Assembly (NCBI RefSeq): GCF_034259325.1
Contig: NZ_JAXIVS010000005.1
Coordinates: 186,001-250,000 of the forward strand
Length of the DNA stretch: 64,000 nt
Direction of reading: 5' to 3'
Source: Hyalangium ruber
Lineage (GTDB): Bacteria; Myxococcota; Myxococcia; Myxococcales; Myxococcaceae
Part shown: positions 9,294-21,501 of the stretch, piece by piece
Position numbering within the stretch: position 1 is the first letter of the stretch
How the letters are laid out: each line of letters begins with the position of its first letter
Position numbers and translations under genes: made by a program
Notes under the pieces: generated by a model
The model's input: only the letters and a program-made list of their open reading frames with translations
Database searches by the model: none
What the model was told of the DNA's origin: nothing

Positions 9294-10124
9294 GTGAGCG
9301 TCACGACATTCGAGAAGCCGGGGGCGAAGGTCCGGCTCGATGACATTTCCGAGAAGCCCCCGAAGAAGCTGACCGAGGAGGAGGCCCGAAAGGAGTTCGA
9401 CAAGCTCGGAGAGGAGCTGTTCGACCTCCAGGACCTGCTCTGGGGCGCGCGCCAGCACTCCGTGCTCGTCATCCTCCAGGGCCGGGACAGCGCCGGCAAG
9501 GACGGCGCCGTCAAGCACGTGGCGGGCTTCCTCAACCCGCGCGGCGTCCATGTGACGTCCTTCGGCGCGCCCACGCCCGAGGAGCTGGAGCACGACTTCC
9601 TCTGGCGCATCCACCGCCACGCCCCACGCAAGGGCGAGTTCGGCATCTTCAACCGCTCCCACTACGAGGACGTGCTCGTCGTGCGCGTCCACGATCTCGT
9701 GCCGAAGTCCCTCTGGAAGGAGCGCTACGATCACATCCGCGACTTCGAGGAGCTGCTCGCCGAGCACGGGACGATCATCCTCAAGTTCTTCCTCCACATC
9801 AGCCACGACGAGCAGAAGAAGCGCCTGCTCAAGCGCGAGGAGGATGCGCGCAAGTCCTGGAAGCTCAACGCCGGCGACTGGGAGGACCGCGAGCACTGGG
9901 ACGACTACACGGAGGCCTACGAGGAGGCCATCTCCCGCACCGCGTCCAAGCACGCGCCGTGGATCATCGTGCCCTCGGACACCAAGTGGTACCGCAACCT
10001 CGTGGTGGCGCGCTCCATCGCCGAGGCACTGCGGCCTCACCGTCGGGACTGGCAGAAGCACCTGGACGCCGTCGGTGAGGCCAAGAAGGCGGAGCTCGCG
10101 AGCTACCGCAAGAAGAAGAAGTGA
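9294..10124 (+). CDS. Polyphosphate kinase 2 family protein (PPK2)
   Basis: 276 residues matching the PPK2 polyphosphate:nucleotide phosphotransferase family. Walker A is LQGRDSAGKDG (about residues 63-73), and FNRSHYEDVLVVRV gives the family's Arg/His/Tyr/Glu block with a Walker B-like strand. The W-KLNAGDWEDREHWDDYTEAYEEA region and the VPSDTKWYRN motif are typical of the compact one-domain class. These enzymes phosphorylate nucleotides from polyphosphate; whether this one acts on AMP, ADP or GDP cannot be read from sequence. The GTG start follows GAGGAGAGG at good spacing. Confidence 0.88.
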   Translation: MSVTTFEKPGAKVRLDDISEKPPKKLTEEEARKEFDKLGEELFDLQDLLWGARQHSVLVILQGRDSAGKDGAVKHVAGFLNPRGVHVTSFGAPTPEELEHDFLWRIHRHAPRKGEFGIFNRSHYEDVLVVRVHDLVPKSLWKERYDHIRDFEELLAEHGTIILKFFLHISHDEQKKRLLKREEDARKSWKLNAGDWEDREHWDDYTEAYEEAISRTASKHAPWIIVPSDTKWYRNLVVARSIAEALRPHRRDWQKHLDAVGEAKKAELASYRKKKK

Positions 10125-10134
10125 GCCCTGTCGA

Positions 10135-10749
10135 CTACTGGGGCGGCAGGGACTTGCGTACGCTCTCGCGGGCCTCCATGCGCGCCACCCAGGCCTTCAC
10201 GTTCGGGTAGGCCTCGAAGTCGAAGCCCATGGGGGTGCGCAGCTGCAGGCTGGACACGAGCGAGAAGTCGGCGATGGAGAGCTTGCCGCAGAGGTACTCT
10301 TTGCCGGCCAGGGCGTTCTCCAGGACGGCGAGATCGCGGCGAACCTTCTCCATGCCCGCGGCGTACTGCTCGTCGTTCTTCTCGCGGCCGATCATCTTGA
10401 CGTACACGGTCTGCATCATCACATCCGTGGTGGAGGGCGACAGGGTCGTCGCATGCCACTGCAGCCACTGGTGCATCTGCGCCAGGCCCTTGGGATCGGT
10501 GGGCATCAGCCCGCTCTCGGGCTTCTTGGCGGCCAGGTAACAGAGGATGGCGTTCGATTCCCAGAGGTGAAGTCCGTCGTCCTCGAGCACGGGCACCTTG
10601 CCGTTGGGGTTCTTCGCGATGAAGTCGGGCATCTTGTGCTCGCCCTTGGACATGTCGATGGTGACCATCTCGCAGGGCAGGCCCAGCTCGTGGATGAGCG
10701 CGCGGACCTTGAAGGCGGCAGAGGAGAACGGGTGGTGGTAGAGCTTCAT
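10135..10749 (-). CDS. Glutathione S-transferase family protein
   Basis: 204 residues. The thioredoxin-fold half starts MKLYHHPFSSAAFKVRALI, a GST N-terminus with Ser at the position that activates the thiol in many bacterial GSTs. It continues with NPNGKVPVLEDDG (cis-Pro) and ESNAILCYLA, the glutathione-binding Glu-Ser. The helical C-terminal domain has the N-capping box LCGKLSIADFSL. GGAGG sits eight bases upstream of the ATG. The cell also has bacillithiol genes, so the thiol used in vivo is uncertain. Divergent from the MDR reductase gene. Confidence 0.88.
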   Translation of the reverse strand: MKLYHHPFSSAAFKVRALIHELGLPCEMVTIDMSKGEHKMPDFIAKNPNGKVPVLEDDGLHLWESNAILCYLAAKKPESGLMPTDPKGLAQMHQWLQWHATTLSPSTTDVMMQTVYVKMIGREKNDEQYAAGMEKVRRDLAVLENALAGKEYLCGKLSIADFSLVSSLQLRTPMGFDFEAYPNVKAWVARMEARESVRKSLPPQ

Positions 10750-10798
10750 GGGACCTCCAAAGGGTTGATGCCTGAAAAGGCGGCCTACCATACGCGGA

Positions 10799-10835
10799 GG
10801 AGCCTGCTTTCGGCCATGGACCGGCTGTAGGCTCC
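10799..10835. promoter_or_regulatory. Inverted repeat in the divergent GST / reductase promoter region
   Basis: GGAGCCT and AGGCTCC face each other across 23 bases, with a smaller CGG..CCG pair centred inside. Position between two divergent redox genes fits an operator; this is inference from symmetry only. Confidence 0.3.
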
Positions 10836-10864
10836 CCGGCCTTTTCACGGGCAGAGGGGTACAC

Positions 10865-11848
10865 ATGAAAGCAGCACGCTTCGCGGCCTTTGGCGCACCC
10901 TTGGAGGTCATCCAGGTGGTGGATGAGGATCCTGGTTCCCTGGCGCCCGGAGAGGCGCTCGTGGAGGTGCTGGCCACGCCCATCCACCCCTCGGACATCG
11001 CGACGATCGGTGGACTGTACGGCGTGCTGCCGAAGCTGCCGGCGGTGCCCGGCAACGAGGGCGTGGGCCGCGTGGTGAAGGTCGAGGGCGAGGCGGCGGT
11101 GAAGCCGGGAGACACCGTCTTCCTGCCCCTGGGCGCGGGCACGTGGCGCACGCACATCAAGACCAAGGCCCAGCGCCTGCTGCCCGTTCCTCCCGGAGCG
11201 AACCTGCACCAGATGGCGATGCTCTCCATCAACCCGCCCACCGCGGAGCTGATGCTGCGGGAATTCGTCAAGCTGGAGCGCGGTGAGTGGCTCATCCAGA
11301 ACGCGGCCAACTCGGCGGTGGGTCGCAACCTCATCTCGCTGGCGAAGCTCGAGGGCATCAAGACGATCAACGTGGTGCGACGCTCGGACGTGGCGCAGGA
11401 GCTGAAGGCGCTGGGCGCCGACGTGGTGTTGGAGGACGGGGAGGACCTGCCCAAGCGCGTGCGCGAGGCGACGGGAGGGGCTCCGCTGAAGCTGGCGATC
11501 GACGCGGTGGCGGGCTCGGCGACCTTGCGACTGGGCGAGGCGGTGTCGCCTGGGGCCACGGTGGTGAACTACGGCTCGATGAGCCTCAAGGCGCCGAGCC
11601 TCTCGCCGGCGGCGCTCATCTTCAAGAACGTGACGCTGCGCGGCTTCTGGCTGGTGCATTGGATGAACACGACGCCGCGCGAGGCCCAGATGGCGCTCAT
11701 GTCTCGGATGGCGAAGCTGGTGATGGACGGCACGCTGAGCGTGCCGGTGGATGCCACCTTCCCGCTGGAGAACATCCACGAGGCGCTGGCGCGGGCCATC
11801 TCGGGTGGGCGCCAGGGCAAGGTGCTGCTGACTCCGGTGAAGGCCTGA
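10865..11848 (+). CDS. MDR-type NADPH-dependent oxidoreductase (enoyl/quinone reductase-like)
   Basis: 327 residues of the zinc-free medium-chain dehydrogenase/reductase superfamily. NPSD-like motif HPSDIATIGG, PAVPGNEGVGRV and AANSAVGRNLISLAK (the Rossmann Gly-rich loop, degenerate) are in the order seen in mitochondrial-type 2-enoyl thioester reductases and quinone reductases. Catalytic zinc ligands are absent. Substrate is not determined by sequence. It is followed 18 bases later by an SDR dehydrogenase, so the two are probably co-transcribed. Confidence 0.82.
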   Translation: MKAARFAAFGAPLEVIQVVDEDPGSLAPGEALVEVLATPIHPSDIATIGGLYGVLPKLPAVPGNEGVGRVVKVEGEAAVKPGDTVFLPLGAGTWRTHIKTKAQRLLPVPPGANLHQMAMLSINPPTAELMLREFVKLERGEWLIQNAANSAVGRNLISLAKLEGIKTINVVRRSDVAQELKALGADVVLEDGEDLPKRVREATGGAPLKLAIDAVAGSATLRLGEAVSPGATVVNYGSMSLKAPSLSPAALIFKNVTLRGFWLVHWMNTTPREAQMALMSRMAKLVMDGTLSVPVDATFPLENIHEALARAISGGRQGKVLLTPVKA

Positions 11849-11866
11849 GAGACGAGGAGAGATTCC

Positions 11867-12634
11867 ATGCCAGGACGAGTCGAAGGCAAGGTGGCGCTGG
11901 TCACGGGAGCGGCGTCGGGGCTGGGGGCCGCGGCGGCGCGGATGCTGGTGCGCGAGGGCGCGCGGGTGGCGCTGACGGATGTGAACGAGGAGGCGGGTCA
12001 GGCGCTGGCGAAAGAGCTGGGCATGACGGCGCGCTTCTGGCGCCTGGACGTCACTCGGGAGGAGGACTGGGTGGCCGTGGTGGATTCGGTGCTCGCGACG
12101 TTCGACCGGCTGGACGTGCTGGTGAACAACGCGGGCATCGGCATCGCCAAGGACGTGGAGGCGCTGAGCCTTCAGGAGTGGCGCCATGTGAACGCGGTGA
12201 ACCTGGATGGGGTCTTCCTGGGGTGCAAGCACGGCATCCGCGCCATGAAGCAGTGCGGCGCGAAGGGCTCCATCATCAACATGAGCTCCGTGGCGGGGCT
12301 GGTGGGGGCACCTTCCCTGCCTGGCTACTGCGCGAGCAAGGGCGGTGTCCGGCTGCTGACCAAGTCGGTGGCGCTGCACTGCGCGAAGCAGGGCTACGGC
12401 ATCCGCTGCAACTCCGTGCATCCGGTGTTCGTGGACACGCCGATGGTGGACTCGCTGGCGAGCCTGAAGGGCGATCCCGCCGTGGGGAAGCAGCACATGG
12501 CCAAGAACATCCCGATCGGCCGACTTGGAGAGCCGGATGAGGTGGCCTACGCCATCATCTACCTGGCCTCGGATGAGTCGCGGCTGATGACGGGCTCGGA
12601 GGTCATCCTGGACGGCGGCGCCACCGCGCAGTGA
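11867..12634 (+). CDS. SDR-family NAD(P)-dependent oxidoreductase
   Basis: 255 residues, a classical short-chain dehydrogenase. Cofactor loop TGAASGLGAAAA is at residues 14-25. Asp in LTDVNEEA suggests NAD preference. NNAGIG, catalytic Ser in IINMSSVAG, and the YxxxK pair in GYCASKGGV complete the active site, and a DGG..TAQ C-terminus is usual. Likely a 3-hydroxyacyl or hydroxysteroid-type alcohol dehydrogenase; substrate unknown. GAGGAGA precedes the ATG. Second gene of a two-gene operon with the MDR reductase. Confidence 0.88.
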   Translation: MPGRVEGKVALVTGAASGLGAAAARMLVREGARVALTDVNEEAGQALAKELGMTARFWRLDVTREEDWVAVVDSVLATFDRLDVLVNNAGIGIAKDVEALSLQEWRHVNAVNLDGVFLGCKHGIRAMKQCGAKGSIINMSSVAGLVGAPSLPGYCASKGGVRLLTKSVALHCAKQGYGIRCNSVHPVFVDTPMVDSLASLKGDPAVGKQHMAKNIPIGRLGEPDEVAYAIIYLASDESRLMTGSEVILDGGATAQ

Positions 12635-12643
12635 GCGGAAGCC

Positions 12644-13395
12644 TCACTCGGCCCGGCACGCTGGGTCGAGCAGCTCCGGCCGGTACTCGAAGTGCATCGT
12701 GTCGTAGTGGTACCAGCGCCCTCCCCAGATGAAGCCCTCGGCCTCGAACGCATCCACGATGACCTGGGGGATCTGGTTCGCCCACTTCACTGGGTGCTTC
12801 GGCTTCGCCCACTCCCAGTAGTGTGAGCGCGTCACGTTCAGATCGATGGACACTCCGTAGGAGTGCGCGCTCTGGCGGTTCGTGTTCGCGATGTTCCGCC
12901 AGTTGAATGTGCCTCCCACCTTCGTCAGGTACGGCCGCAGCGAGGGCTCCTGCTTCAGCACTGCCTCGAGCCGCTTCTCCACCCGCGAGAACACAGGCGC
13001 GACCTTGCGATGCACCTTCAGCTTCTGGCCCAGGAATGTGATGTCCACCACATCCACCTGCTCCTGGGTGGCTCCATAGGCCGCGTGGAACAACGGATCG
13101 AAGCGGATACGCCCTGGGTCCTCGTTCTCCCGCGTCACGGGCGCGATGGGGCCCGTGCGGTAGGGAATGGAGAAGGTGTCCTCCAAGTCAGCAGCTTCGA
13201 GCTTCTCCTCGAAGGACTTCGCGCGCCCGTCATCGAACGGGTACGACTTGCCGTCGGGCAGCCGCGCCATCCATCCCCCCTCCCCTTTCACCGGCTCCAC
13301 CGGGTACCACTTCGCCAAGCAAGCCAGCGCTGCGGGCGGGGCCTCCGCCGAAGCAGCGCCCCCGAGCATCAGGGCACACCCGAGAATCACTCTCC

Positions 13396-13399
<4 letters not shown>
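12644..13399 (-). CDS. Secreted M15-family metallopeptidase (D-Ala-D-Ala carboxypeptidase-like)
   Basis: 251 residues with signal peptide (MRRVILGCALMLGGAASAEA). The C-terminal half carries zinc-site motifs of M15 peptidases: SAHSYGVSIDLN (SxHxxGxxxD) at about residue 188, and WYHYDTMHFEYRPELL (His-Phe-Glu) at about residue 232. These enzymes cut peptidoglycan peptides. The ATG overlaps the stop of the upstream Ser/Thr kinase by four bases (ATGA), so the two are translated together, an unusual pairing that may link kinase signalling to wall remodelling. Confidence 0.83.
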
Positions 13400-15849
<2,450 letters not shown>

Positions 15850-15912
15850 GGGCCGCGCAGTCTAATCCCCGCGACTTTTCCCGCCCAGCAATCCGCGACG
15901 CCGAGCCCCTGT

Positions 15913-15945
15913 CAGGTTGGCAGCCCTTTCAAACCTGGCAGCCCG
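15913..15945. repeat. Short direct repeat between divergent kinase genes
   Basis: TGGCAGCCC occurs twice about 19 bases apart, flanked by AGGTT and AACCT that are also mutually inverted. Lies within the 230-base region separating the two divergent kinases. Possible regulator site; no sigma54 spacing could be made to fit. Confidence 0.3.
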
Positions 15946-16079
15946 CACCCGGAGTCACTCCCCGTTCCAGCCCACCTGGAAAGCCTGCCCTTTCGCCTCT
16001 CTCAGGTCTCCCGGCGCTCGGGGTAGGCTGTGCCCGTGTCACGGGCAGTCGCGCGCCCACCCAGGGGATTTCAAGACGC

Positions 16080-19000
16080 ATGTCACAGAGCGCCGGGTAC
16101 ACCATCCACGAGACCTTGCACGAGAGCCCACGCTCGACGCTGCTCAGGGCCACGCGACTGCGCGACGCATGCCCCGTCATCCTCAAGCTGCCCGGCAGCG
16201 ACTACCTCGATCGGCGCCGCACGCTGGAGATTCAGCGTGAGTACGCCATCGCCCGCCGCGTCGAGGGCGACGGCATCATCCGGGTGTACGGCATCGAGGA
16301 GTTCAGCGACCGGGTGGCGCTGGTGCTCGAGGACATCGGCGGCCGCTCCCTGAAGCACCTGCTCGACGAGAGCGGGCCGGTGAACGTGGAGACGTTCCTC
16401 GACTACGCCATCCGCATCACCGCCGCCCTGGGGCACATCCACCGCAACGGCGTCATCCACAAGGACGTCAAGCCGCAGAACATCATCGTCAACACCGACA
16501 GCGGCGTGCTGAAGATCGCCGACTTCTCCATCTCGGTGGCCATCGCGCTGGAGACCGTCACTCCCGAGAGCCCCACGTACCTGACAGGCACCCTGGCCTA
16601 CATGGCGCCGGAGCAGACGGGGCGCATGAATCGCGCCTTGGACTACCGCGCGGACTTCTATGCGCTGGGGGCCACCTTCTTCGAGCTGCTCACCAACCAC
16701 CGCCCTTTCGACTCCACCACCCCGCTCGAGCTACTGCACGCGCACGTCGCGCAGGTTCCCCCCTCGCCTCGCGAGAAGATCCCCGCCATCCCCCAGCCGC
16801 TCGCGGACATCATCCTCAAGCTGCTCGCCAAGGATCCCGATGCCCGCTACCAGGGCGCCTGGGGCCTCATCGCCGATCTGGAGGAATGCCAGCGCCGGTT
16901 CCGGGCGAAGACGCTGCTGGAGTCCTTCCCCCTGGGCACCGCGGATCGGGCCCACCAGTTCCGGCTGCCCCAGGGCCTGCACGGGCGCGCCGCTGACATC
17001 GAGCGCCTGTCCGACGCGCACGCGCGCACCGTGGCGGGCCGCAACGAGCTGCTCTTCATCACCGGCTCGGCGGGCATCGGCAAGTCCTCGCTCGTCAACG
17101 AGCTGCACCGGGTGACGGCCTCCAGCCGCGGCCGCTTCGCTACCGGCAAGTGCGATCCCCTGCACCGTGGCGTGCCCTTCGATGCCGTCCACCAGGCGCT
17201 CAGGCACCTGATCCACCAGGCCCTCGCCGAGGGCGAGGCCGAGTGTACCGTCGCGCGCAAGCGGCTCGATGAGGCCCTGGGGGTGAACGCCGCCGTGCTC
17301 GTCGAGTCCGTGCCCGAGACGCGCGCGCTGCTCGGCGATCAGCCTCCCTCCGCGGGGCTTCCCGCCGCCGAGTCCAGGAATCGCCTCAACCGCGTGCTGG
17401 TCAAGTCGCTCCAGGCATTCGCCACCTCGGAGCGGCCCCTGGTCCTCTTCCTGGATGATCTCCAGTGGGCCGACGTCGCCACGCTCTCGCTCCTTCAGGA
17501 GCTGGCTCGCGACCCCGACTGCCGCTACCTGATGCTCGTGGGCGCCTGGCGCGACACCGAGGTCTCCGACGCCCATCCGCTCGCGCTCACGCTCGAGGAA
17601 CTGCGCGCCACCGGCACGCCGATGCAGGTCCTCCAACTCACGCCGCTCGGCCCCGAGGAGGTGGCGCGCATGGTGCGCGAGGCCACCGGCGCCGACACCG
17701 GCCGCGCGCTGGAGCTCGGCCACCTCATCCACGCCCGAACCGGCGGCAACCCGTTCTCCATCCGCGAGTTCCTCCGCTTCCTGCACGACCAGGGGCTGCT
17801 GCGCTTCGAGACGCGCAGCGGCCGGTGGGAGTGGGACCTCGGCCAGATCGAGGCGCGGGAGGTCCCCAGCGACGTGGCCGCCCTGATGGCGGACGAACTC
17901 CGGCGCCTGCCCCGGGAGACGGGAGCGCTGCTGCAGCTGGCCGCCAGCCTCGGCATGATGTTCAGCTTCCGGGACCTGACGGTGGTGCGGGACTCGCCCG
18001 CCGTGGAGACGGCGCGGACGCTGTGGAGCGCCGTCGAGCGGGGCTTCGTGGTGCCGCTCAGCAAGGACTACGTGCTGCTCGATCCCCAGGGCGGCGTCGC
18101 CCTCCCCTCGGATCTGGAGGTGCCCTTCCGCTTCCTCCACGACAGGGTCCGTCATGCCGCCTACTCCCTGCTGGAGGAGAAGGAGCGCGCGGCGCTTCAC
18201 ACGCGCATCGGCCTGAGGCTGCTCGAAGAGGCCCGCGCCGCGGGGACGATCGAGGAGCGCGCCTTCGCCATCCTTCCGCACCTGGCCTACGCCCCGGAGA
18301 GCATTGGCCCCGCGGAGCTGCGGCTGGAGCTGGCCGATCTCCACCTGCGGACGGGGCGCCGGGCGAAGGCCTCGGGCGCGTACCGCGCGGCCTGTGAGCA
18401 GTTCCGCGGCGGCTTCGAGCTGCTGCCTGCCTCCCCGTGGGAGAACGAGTACGAGCGGGCCTTCACGCTCCAGACGGAGCTGGCCGAGTCCAGCTACCTG
18501 GCCGGCGAGTTCGACGCGGCCACGGTCGGCTTCGCCATGCTGACGGCCCATGCACACACCCCCGCGCAGAAGGCCGGGGTGCTCGCGATGCAGGCGACGA
18601 TGGCCTCGCTCAACAGCCAGCACATCGAGGCAATGCGGCTGGGCATCGAGGGGCTGCGCGTGCTCGGCGTGGAGGTGCCCGACTCGAAGGATCCATCGGC
18701 GCTCATCGCGGAGCTCGGCGCGGTGGCCGAGAAGCTCGCCGGCCGCAATCCGGAGGAGCTGCTGGGGCTGCCCCGGATGAAGGATCCGAACCTGGAGCTC
18801 GCCCTGGGCCTGCTGGCCAGCATCTCGGCCTCGGCCTACATGGCAGACCAGGCCCTGTTCGCGCTGGTGGTACTGCGCATCGTCCGGCTCTCGCTGGAGC
18901 ACGGCAACAGCCGCCTGTCGGCCTTCGGCTACGTCGTCTACGGCGTCCTCCTGGCCTCGGCGCTGGACAACCCGGAGACCGGCCGGCAGTTCGGCCAGCT

Positions 19001-21491
19001 CGCCGTGGAGCTGTCGGCGCGCTTCCGCGATCCGATGCTGCATGCCCGCGTGCGCTACCTGCGCGCGGGGCTCATCGACCACTGGACGCGCAGCGCGCGT
19101 TCCGGCGTGGCCGAGCTCACCGAGGCGTACAAGGGGCTGATGGAGAGCGGTGACTGGATCTACGCCGGTCACTGCCTGATCGTCCGGCTCTGGCGGCGGA
19201 TCGCTGTGGGCGAGCCCCTGGCGGAGATCGTCACGGAGAACCGCCGCTTCATCGAGTTCCTGGAGACGCGCAAGGACCCGGACTCGCTGCACATGTTCCT
19301 GGGCGCGCACCACACGCTGCTGGCGCTGACGGGCTCCGAGGAGACTCCGGCGCCGACGCCCAGCGGAGCGGGCCACACGGCGCAGGCCTACCTGGTGCTC
19401 TCCTCGGTCGAGCGGCACTACCTGATGCGCCAACCGGCGGAGGCCCTGGCCAAGGCGGAAGAAGTGGTGCCGTTGCTGCCCTTCATCTCCGGCCTCTTCC
19501 ACGTGGCCACGCACGCCTACTACCACGCGCTGAGCGCGGCCGCGGTCTGGCCCGAGGTGAGCGAGGCGCGGCGGGAGGAGCTGCTCAAGGTGATGCAGCA
19601 GCACCGGGCCCTGCTGGAGAAGTTCGCCCAGCGCGCCCCGGAGAACTTCGCGGCCTACCACCTGCTGGTCAGCGCGGAGCTGTCCCGGGTGAAGGGCCAC
19701 GGGCACCAGGCGATCGCGGAGTATGAGCAGGCCATCGCCGCGGCCCAGAAGAGCGGCTTCCTGGGAGTGGAGGCCCTCGCCCGCGAGCTGGCCTTCCGCT
19801 TCTTCGGAGCGCAGGATCGCCCGCAGATCGCCACCGCCTACCTGCTCGAGGCGCTCTACGCCTACGAGCGCTGGGGGGCCGCTGGCAAGGCCCGCCAACT
19901 GGCGGCCGAGCAGGCCAACCTCCTGCTCTCTCACGGCAGTGCCCTGCGGCGCTGGGACAAGCCTCGCACGGTGCCTTCCACCAACCCCACCCTCCAGACG
20001 GGCCCCACCGGCTCCAACCACCCCACCTCGCCCACCAGCTCCGAGTCCCTGGGCGAGTCGCTGGACATGGCCTCGGCGATGAAGGCCTCGCAGGCCATCT
20101 CCAGCGAGATCCTCTTCCCGCAGCTCGTGGCCAACCTCATCCACGTCGTCATGGAGAGCGCGGGCGCCCAGCGCGGCGTGCTGGTGCTGAAGCGAGGCAA
20201 GGACTTCGTCGTCGAGGCCTCGGGCGAGGTGAGCAACCGCGCCGCCCCGTCGGAGTCGTCGGTGCCCCTGGCGCAGAGTGAGGCGCTCTGCCAGGCCATC
20301 GTCGAGCAGGTGATGCGCACGAACACCCACGTGCTGCTGGACGACGCCTCCACCTCGGAGGCCTACCGCAACAACGCCTACGTCTCGAAGCACACGGTCC
20401 GCTCGGTGCTCTGCGCGCCCATCCGGCACCGCGGGCACGTGCTCGGGCTGTTCTACCTGGAGAACAACCTCACCGCGGGCGCCTTCAACGCCAGCCGCCT
20501 CAAGGTGCTGGGCATGCTGTCGACGCAGGCCTCCATCTCCATCGAGAACGCGGAGCTGTACCGGCGGCTCGAGGACTACAGCCACACCCTGGAGGATCGG
20601 GTCGCCGACCGCACCGCGGAGCTGCACAACAAGAACGCGGAGCTGCAACGCGCCCTGGAGACGCTCAAGGCCATGCAGACGCAGATCATCACCCAGGAGA
20701 AGCTCGCCTCCCTGGGTGCGCTCACCGCCGGCATCGCCCACGAGCTGAAGAACCCGCTGAACTTCGTGAACAACTTCGCCGCGCTCTCGGTGGATCGACT
20801 GAAGGAGCTGCGCGAGGGCCTGCAGGGCGCCACCTCCCTGATTCCGGCGCAGCAGGAGGACTTCGAGGATCTGCTGGGCCAGCTGGACATGAACACCCGG
20901 AAGATCCGCGAGCATGGGCAGCGCGCCACGGGGATCATCGACGGAATGCTGCGACACGCGCGCGGCAACCGGGGCGAGCGGCGCACCACCAACGTCAACC
21001 AATTGGTGGAGGAGGCCGTGCGCCTGGTGCACCACGGGTTGAACGCCAAGAGCGCCCGGCGCAACGTGGTCATCGAGACGGCCTTCGACGCCAAGGTGCC
21101 GGACGTCAGCCTGATCTCCGAGGACATCCGGCGGGTGGTGCTCAACCTGGTGGAGAACGCCTGCTACGCGGCGAGTGAGCGGGCCCGGCTGCCCGGGAGC
21201 CAGGAGCAGGCCAAGGTGAAGGTCTCTACGCGCTGGACGGGCAACAACGTGGAGATCCGGGTGCGCGACAACGGCAAGGGCATCGCCCCCGAGGCCCGCG
21301 AGAAGCTCTTCATACCGTTCTTCACCACCAAGCCCGCCGGAGAGGGCACCGGCCTGGGCCTGTCGATCAGCCACGAGATCGTCGTCGGCTCGCTGGGCGG
21401 CAAGCTGATGGTGGAGTCCGAGGAAGGCCGCTACGCGGAGTTCATCGTGGTGCTGCCGGGCGCGGGCCAGCGGGCGGGGGCGCCCGCCTGA
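16080..21491 (+). CDS. Trifunctional Ser/Thr kinase - AAA ATPase - GAF - histidine kinase
   Basis: 1803 residues, a multidomain sensor of the kind known from cyanobacteria and myxobacteria. Kinase-like domain 1-275: ILKL lysine, IHKDVKPQN, YMAPEQTGRMNR are present, but the N-lobe lacks a recognisable GxGxxG and the DFG is DFS (IADFSISVAI). A large STAND-type ATPase follows: Walker A GSAGIGKSS at about 329, Walker B LVLFLDDLQWAD at about 454, then a long helical region. GAF domain about 1330-1494, a coiled coil, and the H-box GIAHELKNPLNF (His about 1554). The ATPase domain of the histidine kinase has NLVENACYAA, DNGKGI and GEGTGLGLSI. No membrane segment or receiver domain. Stands alone as a transcription unit. 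Confidence 0.93.
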   Translation: MSQSAGYTIHETLHESPRSTLLRATRLRDACPVILKLPGSDYLDRRRTLEIQREYAIARRVEGDGIIRVYGIEEFSDRVALVLEDIGGRSLKHLLDESGPVNVETFLDYAIRITAALGHIHRNGVIHKDVKPQNIIVNTDSGVLKIADFSISVAIALETVTPESPTYLTGTLAYMAPEQTGRMNRALDYRADFYALGATFFELLTNHRPFDSTTPLELLHAHVAQVPPSPREKIPAIPQPLADIILKLLAKDPDARYQGAWGLIADLEECQRRFRAKTLLESFPLGTADRAHQFRLPQGLHGRAADIERLSDAHARTVAGRNELLFITGSAGIGKSSLVNELHRVTASSRGRFATGKCDPLHRGVPFDAVHQALRHLIHQALAEGEAECTVARKRLDEALGVNAAVLVESVPETRALLGDQPPSAGLPAAESRNRLNRVLVKSLQAFATSERPLVLFLDDLQWADVATLSLLQELARDPDCRYLMLVGAWRDTEVSDAHPLALTLEELRATGTPMQVLQLTPLGPEEVARMVREATGADTGRALELGHLIHARTGGNPFSIREFLRFLHDQGLLRFETRSGRWEWDLGQIEAREVPSDVAALMADELRRLPRETGALLQLAASLGMMFSFRDLTVVRDSPAVETARTLWSAVERGFVVPLSKDYVLLDPQGGVALPSDLEVPFRFLHDRVRHAAYSLLEEKERAALHTRIGLRLLEEARAAGTIEERAFAILPHLAYAPESIGPAELRLELADLHLRTGRRAKASGAYRAACEQFRGGFELLPASPWENEYERAFTLQTELAESSYLAGEFDAATVGFAMLTAHAHTPAQKAGVLAMQATMASLNSQHIEAMRLGIEGLRVLGVEVPDSKDPSALIAELGAVAEKLAGRNPEELLGLPRMKDPNLELALGLLASISASAYMADQALFALVVLRIVRLSLEHGNSRLSAFGYVVYGVLLASALDNPETGRQFGQLAVELSARFRDPMLHARVRYLRAGLIDHWTRSARSGVAELTEAYKGLMESGDWIYAGHCLIVRLWRRIAVGEPLAEIVTENRRFIEFLETRKDPDSLHMFLGAHHTLLALTGSEETPAPTPSGAGHTAQAYLVLSSVERHYLMRQPAEALAKAEEVVPLLPFISGLFHVATHAYYHALSAAAVWPEVSEARREELLKVMQQHRALLEKFAQRAPENFAAYHLLVSAELSRVKGHGHQAIAEYEQAIAAAQKSGFLGVEALARELAFRFFGAQDRPQIATAYLLEALYAYERWGAAGKARQLAAEQANLLLSHGSALRRWDKPRTVPSTNPTLQTGPTGSNHPTSPTSSESLGESLDMASAMKASQAISSEILFPQLVANLIHVVMESAGAQRGVLVLKRGKDFVVEASGEVSNRAAPSESSVPLAQSEALCQAIVEQVMRTNTHVLLDDASTSEAYRNNAYVSKHTVRSVLCAPIRHRGHVLGLFYLENNLTAGAFNASRLKVLGMLSTQASISIENAELYRRLEDYSHTLEDRVADRTAELHNKNAELQRALETLKAMQTQIITQEKLASLGALTAGIAHELKNPLNFVNNFAALSVDRLKELREGLQGATSLIPAQQEDFEDLLGQLDMNTRKIREHGQRATGIIDGMLRHARGNRGERRTTNVNQLVEEAVRLVHHGLNAKSARRNVVIETAFDAKVPDVSLISEDIRRVVLNLVENACYAASERARLPGSQEQAKVKVSTRWTGNNVEIRVRDNGKGIAPEAREKLFIPFFTTKPAGEGTGLGLSISHEIVVGSLGGKLMVESEEGRYAEFIVVLPGAGQRAGAPA

Positions 21492-21501
21492 CCCGGGCCG
21501 C

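Noticed and set aside
10103-12496. Minus-strand open frame of about 800 codons running through the GST and reductase genes
   Set aside because: Out of frame with the GST motifs and antisense to the MDR and SDR genes.
15850-16079. Sigma54-type promoter between the divergent kinases
   Set aside because: TGGCAG elements are present but neither has a GC pair at the required 10-base distance.
16731-21374. Long open frame on the minus strand opposite the giant hybrid kinase
   Set aside because: Its translation shows no domain or signal and is low-complexity Gly/Arg/Leu/Glu; the plus-strand gene has complete motifs. It is an antisense shadow of high-GC coding DNA.
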